From: an uncultured Clostridia bacterium | Lineage (GTDB): Bacteria; Bacillota; Clostridia; Christensenellales; Borkfalkiaceae | DNA: 64,000 nucleotides | Direction: 5' to 3' | Assembly (NCBI GenBank): GCA_944358655.1 | Contig: CALVRO010000001.1 | Span: 1-64,000, forward strand | Shown here: positions 34,281-43,693 of the stretch, piece after piece | Numbering within the stretch: the stretch's first letter is position 1 | How the letters are laid out: the number at the start of each line of letters is the position of its first letter | The notes under the pieces: model-generated | What the model saw: the letters and a program-made list of their open reading frames with translations, nothing else | Databases searched by the model: none | Told to the model about the DNA's origin: nothing | Translations under genes and position numbers: made by a program

Positions 34281-36278
34281 ATGTCAGTTGCAGAAAAGTG
34301 CGTAGACACTATAAGGATCCTTTCGGCCGAGGCAATAGAGCGCGCCAAGAGCGGCCACCCCGGCATCTGCATGGGCGCCGCGCCCATAGGCTACGAGCTG
34401 TTTGCCGAACACCTTAAATTCAACAGCCGCGACCCCAAGTGGGACAACAGGGACAGGTTCGTGCTGTCGGCGGGACACGGCTCCATGCTGCTCTACTCCC
34501 TTTTGCACCTCTTCGGGTACGACGTGACGACCGAGGACATCATCAACTTCCGCCAGCTCGGCTCACGCACGCCCGGCCACCCCGAATACGGCGTGACCGA
34601 CGGCGTGGAGACCTCCACCGGCCCCCTCGGTCAGGGACTGGGCAACGCCGTGGGCTTTGCCGTGGCCGAGGAGCACCTTGCGGCCATTTTCAACAGGCCC
34701 GGCTTCCCCGTGGTAGACCACTACACCTACGTTCTGACGGGCGAGGGCTGCCTTGAAGAGGGCTTGGGCTACGAGGCCTGCTCGTTTGCGGGCACGCAGA
34801 AACTTTCCAAACTCATACTGCTGTACGACTGCAACAACATATCCATAGAGGGCAACGTTAAAACTTCGTTTTCGGAGGACGTGGCCACCCGCTTCATAGC
34901 GCAGGGGTGGCAGGTGCTGCGCGTGCGCAACGCCAACAACCTCGGCACGCTCGGCAACGCGATAGAGCGCGCCAAGGCCGACAAGTCGAGGCCGACGATA
35001 ATAATTTGCAACACGACGATAGGCTACGGCTCCCCCCTTGCGGGCACGGCCGACTGCCACGGCGCGCCCTTGGGCGAGGACAACCTTGCCGCCGCCAAGA
35101 AGGCGATGGGCTGGGAGCTGCCTCCCTTCGAAGTGCCTGAGGACGTTAAGGAGCACTGCCTTGCGATAGCCGACGAGAAGGCCAAGGCCGAGGACGAATG
35201 GAAGGAGATGTTCGCCCGCTACGAGCAGGTCTACCCCGAACTCGCCGCCGAATACAGGCGCTTTATGAGCGGCATACAGCCCGACTGGACGGAGGTAGAG
35301 GCCAAGCTGCCCGCCTTCGACAAGCCCGAGGCCACGCGCTCGTGCGGGGGCAAGATACTCAACGCCATAGCCTCGACGCTGCCCAACGTTATGAGCGGCT
35401 CGGCCGACCTCGCCCCCTCCACCAAGACGGAGATAAAGGGCGCGGAGTACTTCTCGCCCGAACACCGCGAGGGCTGCAACATACACTTCGGCATACGCGA
35501 GCACGCCATGGCCGCCATATGCAACGGCATACAGCTGCACGGCGGACTCAAGGCCGTGTGCTCGACCTTCTTCTCCTTCACCGACTACATGAAGGCGGGC
35601 ATACGCATGACGGCGCTGATGAATATTCCCGTGCTGTACGTCATGACCCACGACTCGATAGGCGTGGGCGAGGACGGGCCCACCCACCAGCCCATGGAGC
35701 AGCTGATATCGCTGCGCTCCATTCCCAACATCAACGTGTTCCGCCCCTGCGACGGCAACGAGACCTATGCGGCGTTCAAATGCGCCTTTACCGACAGCTG
35801 TCCGACGGTAATAGTTGAATCGCGCCAGAATCTGCCCGCATACGCAAGCGACGTGGCGGCGGCCGAGAGAGGCGCCTATGTGCTTTCCCCTTGCGAGGGC
35901 AGGCCCGATGTGCTGCTGATAGGCACGGGTTCTGAAATAGAGGTGTGCATGCAGGCAAAGGAACTGCTGGCCGCCGAGGGCGTAAAGGCCAAAGTAATTT
36001 CGATGGTCAGCATTGAAAAATTCGAGAGCCAGAGCGAGGAATACCGCGACAGCGTTATAGACAGGGACGTTATGGCGAGGGTGTGCGTAGAGGCCGCCTC
36101 GCACTACAGCTGGTACCGCTACAGCCGCGACTACGGCGAAGTGGTGGCAATGACGGGCTTCGGCGTTTCGGGCCCCGCAAAGCAGCTGTTTGAATACTTC
36201 GGCTTTACGGCGCGCAACGTTGCCGACAAGGCCAAGAAGTCGATAGAGAACGTAAAACTCTGCAGGTTCAGCCATTGA
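34281..36278 (+). CDS. tkt: Transketolase
   Basis: The 665-residue thiamine-diphosphate enzyme transfers two-carbon units in the pentose phosphate pathway. N-terminal SGHPGICMGAAP and the TPP motif GEGCLEEG with CNNISIEG are present. The middle Pyr domain carries THDSIGVGEDGPTHQP, and the C-terminal domain is intact. AAAGGAG lies upstream of the start. It is 50 bases behind the phosphohexomutase gene, probably co-transcribed, and followed by the hairpin at 36301. Confidence 0.96.
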   Translation: MSVAEKCVDTIRILSAEAIERAKSGHPGICMGAAPIGYELFAEHLKFNSRDPKWDNRDRFVLSAGHGSMLLYSLLHLFGYDVTTEDIINFRQLGSRTPGHPEYGVTDGVETSTGPLGQGLGNAVGFAVAEEHLAAIFNRPGFPVVDHYTYVLTGEGCLEEGLGYEACSFAGTQKLSKLILLYDCNNISIEGNVKTSFSEDVATRFIAQGWQVLRVRNANNLGTLGNAIERAKADKSRPTIIICNTTIGYGSPLAGTADCHGAPLGEDNLAAAKKAMGWELPPFEVPEDVKEHCLAIADEKAKAEDEWKEMFARYEQVYPELAAEYRRFMSGIQPDWTEVEAKLPAFDKPEATRSCGGKILNAIASTLPNVMSGSADLAPSTKTEIKGAEYFSPEHREGCNIHFGIREHAMAAICNGIQLHGGLKAVCSTFFSFTDYMKAGIRMTALMNIPVLYVMTHDSIGVGEDGPTHQPMEQLISLRSIPNINVFRPCDGNETYAAFKCAFTDSCPTVIVESRQNLPAYASDVAAAERGAYVLSPCEGRPDVLLIGTGSEIEVCMQAKELLAAEGVKAKVISMVSIEKFESQSEEYRDSVIDRDVMARVCVEAASHYSWYRYSRDYGEVVAMTGFGVSGPAKQLFEYFGFTARNVADKAKKSIENVKLCRFSH

Positions 36279-36300
36279 TCGACATTTGATAATACCAACT

Positions 36301-36332
36301 ACGGCGGCCGCACACATGTGTGCGGCCGCCGT
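36301..36332 (+). terminator. Terminator of tkt
   Basis: The arms ACGGCGGCCGCACAC and its complement leave a very small loop at ATG, and are followed by TAAAATTT. Confidence 0.6.
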
Positions 36333-36356
36333 TAAAATTTGGAGCGGTAAAGAAAC

Positions 36357-36382
36357 GGCGCGCGGCCGAAAGGCCGCGCGCC
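36357..36382 (-). terminator. Terminator of the activase operon
   Basis: An 11-bp stem (GGCGCGCGGCC/GGCCGCGCGCC) with a four-base loop is followed on the minus strand by GTTTCTTT. Confidence 0.6.
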
Positions 36383-36417
36383 AAATGTTATGCTCCGTTT
36401 GATATGCCGTGAAGCAA

Positions 36418-37710
36418 TCAATCTCTATTGGTGGTGGCTGCGGCCTCCTCCGCCTTCAAATTTTCGCGCGCGTTGGCAAGCATGAGCTTGATGCGGTTTT
36501 CCTGGTTTACCTTGGTGGCCGAGGGGTCGTAGTCGACGGCGACGATGTTTTCGCGCTCGTACATGTTTTTGAGGGTGCGGATGGCGCCCTTGCCCGCTAT
36601 GTGATTGGGCAGGCAGCCGAAGGGCTGTGCGCACACTATGTTTTCGGTGCCCGTTTCGGCCAACGCCGCCATTTCGGCAGGGATGAGCCAGCCTTCGCCC
36701 ATCTTTACGCCCTGATTGATGACCCTGTCGGCGCACTTTCTGAGGTGTTCGAAGTCGTGGATGGGCTCGAAGGTGCCCTCCTCCTCAAACTGTTTTATTA
36801 TGTTGCGCTGCATGCGGTAGAGCACCCTGTAGAGCAGCCTGTTGGCCGTGTAGAATATGCCCTTTTTGCCGTAGAGGTCGGAATCGTTTATGTTGTTGAC
36901 TATGCAGTAGAGCACAAAGTCCATCAGCGCGGGGACGACGGGTTCGCAGTCCTCGGAGAGGAGGAACTGTTCGAGATGATTGTTGCCGAGCCCCGAGTAT
37001 TTGACGTATATCTCGCCGACTATGCCCACCTTTACCTTTTTGACCTGCCTGCGCTCCACGGCGGCGAAGCGCGAGATGATATAGGCGTTTATCTTTTTGT
37101 ATTTTTTGTAATTGCCCCCCTTATATGCCTCGATGACGGCCCTCATCACCTCGTCGCGGGCGGCGTCTGCGGCGCCCTCCTTGGCCTCGTAGGGCTTGGT
37201 CTGATTGTAGCACCACATTATGCTGTCGCCGTAGAATATGGCGAAGGCCAGCTTTAAAAGGAGCTTTAAACCTATTTTGAAGGAGGAGTCCTTTTCCAGC
37301 CCCGAGAAGTTGAGGGATATGACGGGCACGTTGGGAAACTGCGCCTTTAAGGCCTTGCGGATGAGGGGCACATAGTTGGAGGCCCTGCACCCTCCGCCCG
37401 ACTGCGAGATGAGCACGGCCGTTCTGTTTACGTCGTACTTTCCGCTCTTCAATGCGTCGATATACTGCCCCACCACGCACAGACAGGGGTAGCAGGTGTC
37501 GTTGTGCACATGCATGAGGCCCTCGTCGATGACGGCGCGGCTGTCGTTTTTGAGCACTTCGACGTCGTAGCCCTCGAGCTTTAAGAGCTGCTCGATTATG
37601 GCGAAGTGCCAGGGGAGCATGTCGGGGATGAGTATTTTGTGCGTCGACTTATATTCCTCCCTCCAGCGGGGGTAGTCGTCGCGGTAGTCAACCGTTGTTC
37701 TCTGCTGCAT
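36418..37710 (-). CDS. C-terminal partner of a 2-hydroxyacyl-CoA dehydratase activator-like protein
   Basis: This 430-residue protein matches the C-terminal part of the very long (about 1400-residue) activase-related proteins of Clostridia, which are usually one chain. Visible features are THKILIPDMLPWHFAIIE at the start, NDTCYPCLCVVGQ and SGGGCRASNY, with cysteines that could bind an Fe-S cluster. It starts 23 bases inside the preceding gene with a strong AGGAGGGAGGAG ribosome site, so it looks like a real separate gene and not a sequencing frameshift. The biochemical role is unknown. Confidence 0.75.
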   Translation of the reverse strand: MQQRTTVDYRDDYPRWREEYKSTHKILIPDMLPWHFAIIEQLLKLEGYDVEVLKNDSRAVIDEGLMHVHNDTCYPCLCVVGQYIDALKSGKYDVNRTAVLISQSGGGCRASNYVPLIRKALKAQFPNVPVISLNFSGLEKDSSFKIGLKLLLKLAFAIFYGDSIMWCYNQTKPYEAKEGAADAARDEVMRAVIEAYKGGNYKKYKKINAYIISRFAAVERRQVKKVKVGIVGEIYVKYSGLGNNHLEQFLLSEDCEPVVPALMDFVLYCIVNNINDSDLYGKKGIFYTANRLLYRVLYRMQRNIIKQFEEEGTFEPIHDFEHLRKCADRVINQGVKMGEGWLIPAEMAALAETGTENIVCAQPFGCLPNHIAGKGAIRTLKNMYERENIVAVDYDPSATKVNQENRIKLMLANARENLKAEEAAATTNRD

Positions 37711-40642
37711 TGCGCTCCTCCCTCCTTTTGCCCTCCTCTATGGCGGCGAGCATGCTCCTCAGCCTTATCTTTACGACGCCGAGGTTGTTTATTTCGTCTA
37801 TCTTTATCTGAGTGTACAGTTTGCCCGACCTTTCGAGTATGGCCCTGAGCTGGTCGCTTGTTATGGCGTCGATGCCGCAGCCGAAGGACACGAGCTGAAC
37901 GAGGTGCACGTCGCTCTGCCTTGTGGCGAATTCGGCCGCACGGTAGAGGCGGGCGTGGTACGTCCACTGATTGAGCACGTTGACCCTGACATAGTTGCCC
38001 TTTTGGAACACGCTGTCCTCCGAGAGCACGGCCATGCCGAGGGATGTGAGCAGCTTGTTGATGCCGTGGTTTATTTCGTTGTCGAGGTGATAGGGCCTGC
38101 CCGCAAGGATTATCGACTGCTTACCCTGCGCCCTTGCGCGGGAGAGGATGGCCTCACCCTCGGCGCGCACGTCGGCGTGGTAGGCTTCGAGCCGCGAGAA
38201 GCCCTCGGCAAGGGCGAGCTTTACCTGCCGCTTGGTCACGCCGTACTTTTTGAATATGGCGTGGAGCTTTCCGACGGTGTTGGCCTCCTCGTTGAGGTCG
38301 AGATAGGGCATGATGAAGTTGTCGTCGTTCAGGCGCTCGTTGTTGGCCTTCAGCAGCTCGGGATAGTAGGCCACGACGGGGCAGTTGTAGTGATTTACCG
38401 AGTCGTGCTCATCGAGATTGTAGCTTTCGCAGGGCATGAAGATGAAGTCGACGCCGTCGTTTAACAGGCTTTCGATATGGCCGTGGATGAGCTTTGCGGG
38501 GTAGCAGGCGGTGTCCGACGGAATGGTGTGCTGGCCGAGGAAATAGAGTTTGCGCGACGACTTTTCGGAGAGGACGACCTCGAAGCCGAGGCTCTCGAAG
38601 AAGCCCGCCCATATGGGGAGCTGTTCGTACATTCCGAGCTGCAGGGGCAGGCCGACGCGCGCCCTGCAGGGCTGCCCGCCTGCGCCCTTTACGCATTGCA
38701 GCAGGCGCTCCTGCTTGTAGGCGTATATATCCAGCCCCTCGCCCGAGGGCCTGAGGCCTGCGCCGCGCTCGCACTTGTTGCCCGAGATGAACTTTCGGCC
38801 GTCGCCGAAGGTGATTATGTTTATGTTGCAGTTGGAGGTGCAGCCGTGGCAGTTGGACGCCATGGACTTGTAGGAGAAGTTTTTAAGCTCCTCCTCCCCC
38901 ATTGTGGAACTGCGCGCGGGCCTGTTTTCCATGGAGAAGAGGGCGGCGCCGAAGGCGCCCATCAGCCCCGCTATGCCGGGGCGGGTGACCTGCTTGCCCG
39001 TCTCCTTTTCAAAGGAGCGGAGGACGGCGTCGTTTAAAAAGGTGCCGCCCTGCACGACTATGTTGTCGCCGAGCTCGTCGGCGGAAGAGGCGCGGATGAC
39101 CTTGTAGATGGCGTTCTTGACTATGGACATGGACAGGCCGGCCGAGATGTCCTGCACGCTCGCGCCCTCCTTCTGCGCCTGCTTGACGGCGCTGTTCATG
39201 AACACCGTGCAGCGCGAGCCGAGCTCGACGGGGTGCTTTGCGAACAAGCCCTCGAGCGAGAATTTGTCTATCTCCATGCCCATGGCACGGGCGAAGGTCT
39301 GTATGAAGGAGCCACAGCCCGAGGAGCAGGCCTCGTTGAGCATTATGGAATCTATGGCGCCGTTCTTTATTTTGAAGCACTTTATGTCCTGCCCGCCGAT
39401 ATCTATTATGAAGTCGACTTTGGGGTTGAAGTGCACGGCGGCCTTGAAGTGGGCCACCGTTTCGACTATGCCGAAGTCGGCCTTTATGGCGGCCTTGATC
39501 AGATCCTCGCCGTACCCCGTCACGGCCGAGCCGCATATGTTTACGCGGCCGCCCGTCAGGGCGTAGATGTCCTTGAGCTTGTCGACGACTATGTCGAGCG
39601 GCTGGCCGTTGTTGGACTGGTAGTGAGAATAGAGTATGCGGCAGTCGGGGGTTATTAAAATGAGTTTTGTGGTTGTGGAGCCCGAGTCGATGCCGAGGAA
39701 GGCGTCGCCCGTATAGGTGGCTATGTCGCAGAATTTTAAGTCGGTGGCGCGGTGGCGGGCGACGAAGGCGGCGTACTCCTCCCTGCCCGAAAAGAGGGGC
39801 TCGGCGGTGGCGATCTCGTCGCTGTCGCGCACGTTGGAAAGTTTTTGGATGATGGACGAAAGGCTCTCCGCCCTGACCGTTTGGGAATTGAAGGCCGCAC
39901 CTATGGCCATGAAGCAGGGGGCCTCCTCGGGGAACACCGCCCCCTCGCCGAGGCCGAGGGTGGCGACAAAGGCCTTTTGCAGCGCCTTTAAAAAGTGCAG
40001 CGGCCCGCCGAGGAAGAGCACTTTGCCCTTTATTCTGCGGCCCTGCGCGAGGCCGGAAACCGTCTGGTCGACGACGGCCTGAAAGATAGAGGCGGCTATA
40101 TCCTCCTTTTTGGCGCCCTGATTGATGAGGGGCTGTATGTCCGACTTGGCAAAAACTCCGCACCGCGAGGCTATGGGGTATATCCTCTCGGCGCGCAGGG
40201 CGAGCTCGTCCATCTCCTGCACGGTGACGTTGAGCAGGGTGGCCATCTGGTCGATAAACGCGCCCGTGCCGCCCGCGCAGCTGCTGTTCATGCGCTGCTC
40301 GGCCCCGCCCGTGATGAAGATTATTTTTGCATCCTCGCCGCCCAGCTCTATGGCGGCGTCGGCGTCGGGATAGAAGCGGCGGATGGCTATGTAGGCGGCC
40401 TGCACCTCCTGCACGAAGTTGAGGCCGCTGCGCTGCGAGAGGCCGAGCCCCGCGCTGCCCGTGACCGACACGCTGTAGTCGCCCGGGAAGGACTTTAACA
40501 CCTTTTGCAGCTCGGCGAGCACCGTCTCCCTGACGCGCGAAAAGTGGCGCACATAGGAGCTATACAAAATGTTGAACTGTTCGTCGGCGGCCACCACCTT
40601 TACCGTTGTGGAGCCGACGTCGATACCCAATAATTTTGACAT
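37688..40642 (-). CDS. BadF/BcrD-type activase, two ATPase domains plus DUF2229-like domain
   Basis: The 984-residue protein has two ASKHA-fold activase domains. The first has GIDVGSTTVK (6-15), and Cys122 and Cys161 in the positions of the cluster ligands of hydroxyglutaryl-CoA dehydratase activator. The second begins LGIDSGSTTTKLI near residue 314, with SSGCGSF and SRCTVF. A DUF2229-type domain fills about 640-960. Known short activases pump an electron into dehydratases using ATP. The role of these long forms is not settled. The protein is coupled to the next gene by overlap. Confidence 0.82.
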   Translation of the reverse strand: MSKLLGIDVGSTTVKVVAADEQFNILYSSYVRHFSRVRETVLAELQKVLKSFPGDYSVSVTGSAGLGLSQRSGLNFVQEVQAAYIAIRRFYPDADAAIELGGEDAKIIFITGGAEQRMNSSCAGGTGAFIDQMATLLNVTVQEMDELALRAERIYPIASRCGVFAKSDIQPLINQGAKKEDIAASIFQAVVDQTVSGLAQGRRIKGKVLFLGGPLHFLKALQKAFVATLGLGEGAVFPEEAPCFMAIGAAFNSQTVRAESLSSIIQKLSNVRDSDEIATAEPLFSGREEYAAFVARHRATDLKFCDIATYTGDAFLGIDSGSTTTKLILITPDCRILYSHYQSNNGQPLDIVVDKLKDIYALTGGRVNICGSAVTGYGEDLIKAAIKADFGIVETVAHFKAAVHFNPKVDFIIDIGGQDIKCFKIKNGAIDSIMLNEACSSGCGSFIQTFARAMGMEIDKFSLEGLFAKHPVELGSRCTVFMNSAVKQAQKEGASVQDISAGLSMSIVKNAIYKVIRASSADELGDNIVVQGGTFLNDAVLRSFEKETGKQVTRPGIAGLMGAFGAALFSMENRPARSSTMGEEELKNFSYKSMASNCHGCTSNCNINIITFGDGRKFISGNKCERGAGLRPSGEGLDIYAYKQERLLQCVKGAGGQPCRARVGLPLQLGMYEQLPIWAGFFESLGFEVVLSEKSSRKLYFLGQHTIPSDTACYPAKLIHGHIESLLNDGVDFIFMPCESYNLDEHDSVNHYNCPVVAYYPELLKANNERLNDDNFIMPYLDLNEEANTVGKLHAIFKKYGVTKRQVKLALAEGFSRLEAYHADVRAEGEAILSRARAQGKQSIILAGRPYHLDNEINHGINKLLTSLGMAVLSEDSVFQKGNYVRVNVLNQWTYHARLYRAAEFATRQSDVHLVQLVSFGCGIDAITSDQLRAILERSGKLYTQIKIDEINNLGVVKIRLRSMLAAIEEGKRREERNAAENNG

Positions 40643-40806
40643 GCGTGTATTTTCCTATAATATTTCAATATGAATTATAGCACAAAAGGCCGCGCAATTA
40701 CAAATTTTTTGCGCCGCCCGAACCAAGGAAAATTTATGAAATGTTTGTGTACTCCCCTCCTCCGCCGCGATATGCGGACGGGCGGTTTTTCGGCGCAGAC
40801 GGAGAA

Positions 40807-40879
40807 GCCCGCCGCGGCAAGAGGCCGCGGCGGGCGAAATGTTTAAGCTGACGCGGGCGACCACAAACGGCCGCCCGCG
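40807..40879 (-). terminator. Two hairpins after tldE
   Basis: CGCGGGCG/CGCCCGCG lies at 40852-40879 and GCCCGCCGCGGC/GCCGCGGCGGGC at 40807-40835, both downstream of the tldE stop on the minus strand. Neither has a strong T-tract. Confidence 0.45.
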
Positions 40880-40884
40880 CGTTA

Positions 40885-42105
40885 TTACTTGTTGACCTTC
40901 ATTTTTGTGGCGATGAGCGTTTCGTCCATGAATTGGAAGGCGTCGTTCTTGGCTATGCCGATTAGGCTGTCGCCCAGAACTTCAAATATGTTGCTCGAGA
41001 GCGAGAACTCGGGCAGAACGCCGACGAGGCGTCCGTCCTCGTAGAGATAGGCGAGCTGGACGGGCAGGCCGAGGTCGCCCGAGCGAGTCATGTCGCCGCC
41101 GCTGGTCATGGCGACGTATATGGCCCTGCCGCCGCCGAGGAGGGCCTTTAAGCTGTCGTCCGAGGGCATGAGCCTGAGCGCCGAGTTGCCGAACGTGGGA
41201 ACGCCGTCGAAGTCGGAGCTTGCGCTGCCCGAGAGGGGCAGCGAGAAGTTGGCCGCCGAGCGCCTGTAGGTGATGAGCGCGTTAAGCACGCCATCCTTTA
41301 TTATGGAGCATTGGTCGCCTTCGAGAGTGGTGCCCTCGTCGTCGAAGAAGGGGTCGAGCGTGGTGTTGTCCGTCTTGCGGTAGACATTGAAACTGACCTT
41401 TTTGTTGAACACCTGCTCGCCGAGCTTTCCGCCGAGAAGGGACGAGCCGGCCATGTACTTTTCGGCTATCATGTCGGTGGCGATATACTGCAGCACCTCG
41501 GTGGGAACGAGGACGGGCAGCTCCTCCTCGGGCATGGGCAGCTTGTTTTCGTAGACGTTGAGCAGCACTCCGACGTCGGAAACTATCTTTTTGGCGTCGA
41601 AATAGTTTTGCGTGGTGCCGTAGCCGAGATCCATTATGTTGGCCGAGCCCTTGGCCTTGATAGTCAGCGAGATGACGAAGGTGTTGCCCGAATAGCAGTA
41701 GTCGCAGCCCGCCGAATTGACGTAGTGGGCGGTGTATTTTATGGTGTTTATCTTGTTGGCGAAGATAAAGCCGGGGAAGGCGCAGGCCAGCTCGCCGACG
41801 AGCGCGCGGCAGGCGGGTACCATTTCGCCCTCCTCGAAGAATTCGTTTTCAACCACTTCGGTGCGCTCGCCGCCCTGAGGGAGCGACTCGGGGTAAGGAA
41901 TTCCTTGCGTAAGTTTTTCCTTAGCCTGTTCGGCGAGGGCATCTTCGTCGCACTCGCCTATGGCGCCGGCAATGCCTATGCAGCCGCCGTCGTACACCCT
42001 TATCACCGTTTTGAGATCGCTGCTGATGCGGAAGGAATCGACGGCGTTGTTGGTTATGTTTACGCTATATGATACCGTGTTTTGGGTTAGTTTTTCCTGG
42101 TTCAT
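40885..42105 (-). CDS. TldE/PmbA-like modulator of TldD protease
   Basis: The 406-residue protein has the TldD/PmbA family fold but no HExxxH motif, as expected for the non-catalytic partner TldE. The conserved C-terminal region (DGVLNALITYRRSA, FGNSALRL, GVLPEFSLSSNIFEVLGD) is intact. TldD and TldE form a heterodimeric metalloprotease that trims unfolded peptides, and in some bacteria processes microcins or gyrase-directed toxins. The gene lies 33 bases after tldD. Confidence 0.85.
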   Translation of the reverse strand: MNQEKLTQNTVSYSVNITNNAVDSFRISSDLKTVIRVYDGGCIGIAGAIGECDEDALAEQAKEKLTQGIPYPESLPQGGERTEVVENEFFEEGEMVPACRALVGELACAFPGFIFANKINTIKYTAHYVNSAGCDYCYSGNTFVISLTIKAKGSANIMDLGYGTTQNYFDAKKIVSDVGVLLNVYENKLPMPEEELPVLVPTEVLQYIATDMIAEKYMAGSSLLGGKLGEQVFNKKVSFNVYRKTDNTTLDPFFDDEGTTLEGDQCSIIKDGVLNALITYRRSAANFSLPLSGSASSDFDGVPTFGNSALRLMPSDDSLKALLGGGRAIYVAMTSGGDMTRSGDLGLPVQLAYLYEDGRLVGVLPEFSLSSNIFEVLGDSLIGIAKNDAFQFMDETLIATKMKVNK

Positions 42106-42138
42106 GGAAATTATGGCCTCCGTAAAGAATTTAGGTTG

Positions 42139-43476
42139 TCAGGATATGTTCATTTTCGAAATGGCGACATACGGCCCGCCGAAGGCGACGTTTAAGGGCC
42201 ACTGCTCCATTTTGCCGCATCCGCCCGTGACGAAGGAGAAGATCTCGCACTTGTCGGAGAGGCCGACGATATCGTTGAGCGTTTCGAACACGTTGCCCGT
42301 GAGGACGGCTATCTTTACGGGGGAGCCTATCTTGCCGTCGACTATCTCGTAGCAGAGCGAGGGCGCGAGCGTGAAGGTGCTCATGCCCGAGCCGTGCTTT
42401 ATGCCCTTTATGAAGTAGCCGTGGGAGACGCCTGCGAACAGCTCCTCCTCTGTCTTGTCGCCCGCTTCAATGACGGTGGACGTCATGCGGACGATGGGTT
42501 CGAAGTCGCAGCTGACGCCGCGGGCGTTGCCCGTGACGGCTTCGCCGAGGTCGGCGGCGGTCGCTGCGCTGTGCAGCCTGCCCGCGAGCACGCCGTTCTT
42601 TATGAGGTAGACCTTGCCCGCCTTGGTGCCCTCGTCGTCGTAGGGCACATAGCCGCAGCCTTCAATGAGGCCGCTGTCGTAGATGGACAGTATGTCGGCA
42701 CCCACCTTTTTGCCTATCTCCCACTCGCGGCGCATGGTCTCGTCGCCGACCATGAAGTCGGCTTCGGACTTGTGGCCGAAGGATTCGTGGGCGAACACGC
42801 CCGCCACTACGGGCGCGAGTATTACGGGGTAGCTGCCCGGCTCGACGGGTTTGGCGTTGAGGAGATAGTTGACGTCCTCCTCCACCATGCCCTTGAGGTC
42901 GTCCTCGGTGACGGCGAGGGCGCCGAAGGTTGTGGCCGAGCGCTGGAGATTGTCGTCGAAGGTGTTTTCGCCGTCGGCATAGGAGGCCGAGAACGACGCG
43001 CCGCACATCTGATAGTCATACTTTATGTGCGAGCCCTTGGACGAGAAGAATTCGTAAAGGCTGTACCTGTCGTTGTAGAGGGCGGTGGTCATCTTTATGT
43101 AGCCGCAGCCCTCGAAGGCGGCAAGCCTTTGGGTGAGGAAGGCGCGCTTGGCCTCCTCGGGCACGTCCTTTACGCAGTTGTCGACAAATACAAGCTTTTG
43201 CTTGTTGTGCGCCTCTAATTTTTGCACGACGGGCGTGGAGTACACGCCGAAGTTGGCCGTGGCGTTTTTATAGAGAGCTTCGAGCTCCTCCTGTATGTCG
43301 TCGAGTTTATATGTTGAAGAATAGTACCACATGGTGCCGTCGTAGACGCGGATGAACGCCTTTTTGACGGAGGAGGACTTGCACTCCTCGAGCGAACCGT
43401 TGCGGTAGCGTATGGAGGTGGTGAACCTGTCCTCCACCCTTACGTCGGCATAAAAGCCCTGTCTGAATTTTATCAT
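42139..43476 (-). CDS. tldD: TldD-like metalloprotease subunit
   Basis: The 445-residue protein is the catalytic partner. It carries the HExxxH zinc motif as HESFGH (His230, Glu231, His235), and the C-terminal GG-rich segment FVTGGCGKMEQWPLN holds the expected third-ligand cysteine region. An AAGGAG site sits five bases upstream of the start. It heads the two-gene operon with tldE. No candidate substrate peptide is seen nearby. Confidence 0.88.
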   Translation of the reverse strand: MIKFRQGFYADVRVEDRFTTSIRYRNGSLEECKSSSVKKAFIRVYDGTMWYYSSTYKLDDIQEELEALYKNATANFGVYSTPVVQKLEAHNKQKLVFVDNCVKDVPEEAKRAFLTQRLAAFEGCGYIKMTTALYNDRYSLYEFFSSKGSHIKYDYQMCGASFSASYADGENTFDDNLQRSATTFGALAVTEDDLKGMVEEDVNYLLNAKPVEPGSYPVILAPVVAGVFAHESFGHKSEADFMVGDETMRREWEIGKKVGADILSIYDSGLIEGCGYVPYDDEGTKAGKVYLIKNGVLAGRLHSAATAADLGEAVTGNARGVSCDFEPIVRMTSTVIEAGDKTEEELFAGVSHGYFIKGIKHGSGMSTFTLAPSLCYEIVDGKIGSPVKIAVLTGNVFETLNDIVGLSDKCEIFSFVTGGCGKMEQWPLNVAFGGPYVAISKMNIS

Positions 43477-43642
43477 ATTGCTCCTTGAGCCGCGCGCGGC
43501 GCGGCAAAACCTTGACTGATTATATTATAAACTATAATTTGCCAAAAAGCAATAGGCGGAGTGAAAATAACTTACAATTTTCACCTATGCAACACCTACG
43601 GGCATATAAGCGCGGCGCAAAAGAGGCCGATATGTATAGAAA

Positions 43643-43674
43643 GCGCCCCGCCGAAGGGGACTTCGGCGGGGCGC
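43643..43674 (-). terminator. Terminator of the ABC exporter operon
   Basis: A 14-bp stem (GCGCCCCGCCGAAG/CTTCGGCGGGGCGC) with a GGGA loop is followed on the minus strand by TTTCTATAC. Confidence 0.65.
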
Positions 43675-43693
43675 GAAAGAGTTAAAATTGAAT

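Noticed and set aside
37688..37710. Sequencing frameshift joining the two activase genes
   Set aside because: The downstream gene has its own strong ribosome site at the right distance from ATG and a clean overlap, so two genes are the simpler reading. Read data could still overturn this.
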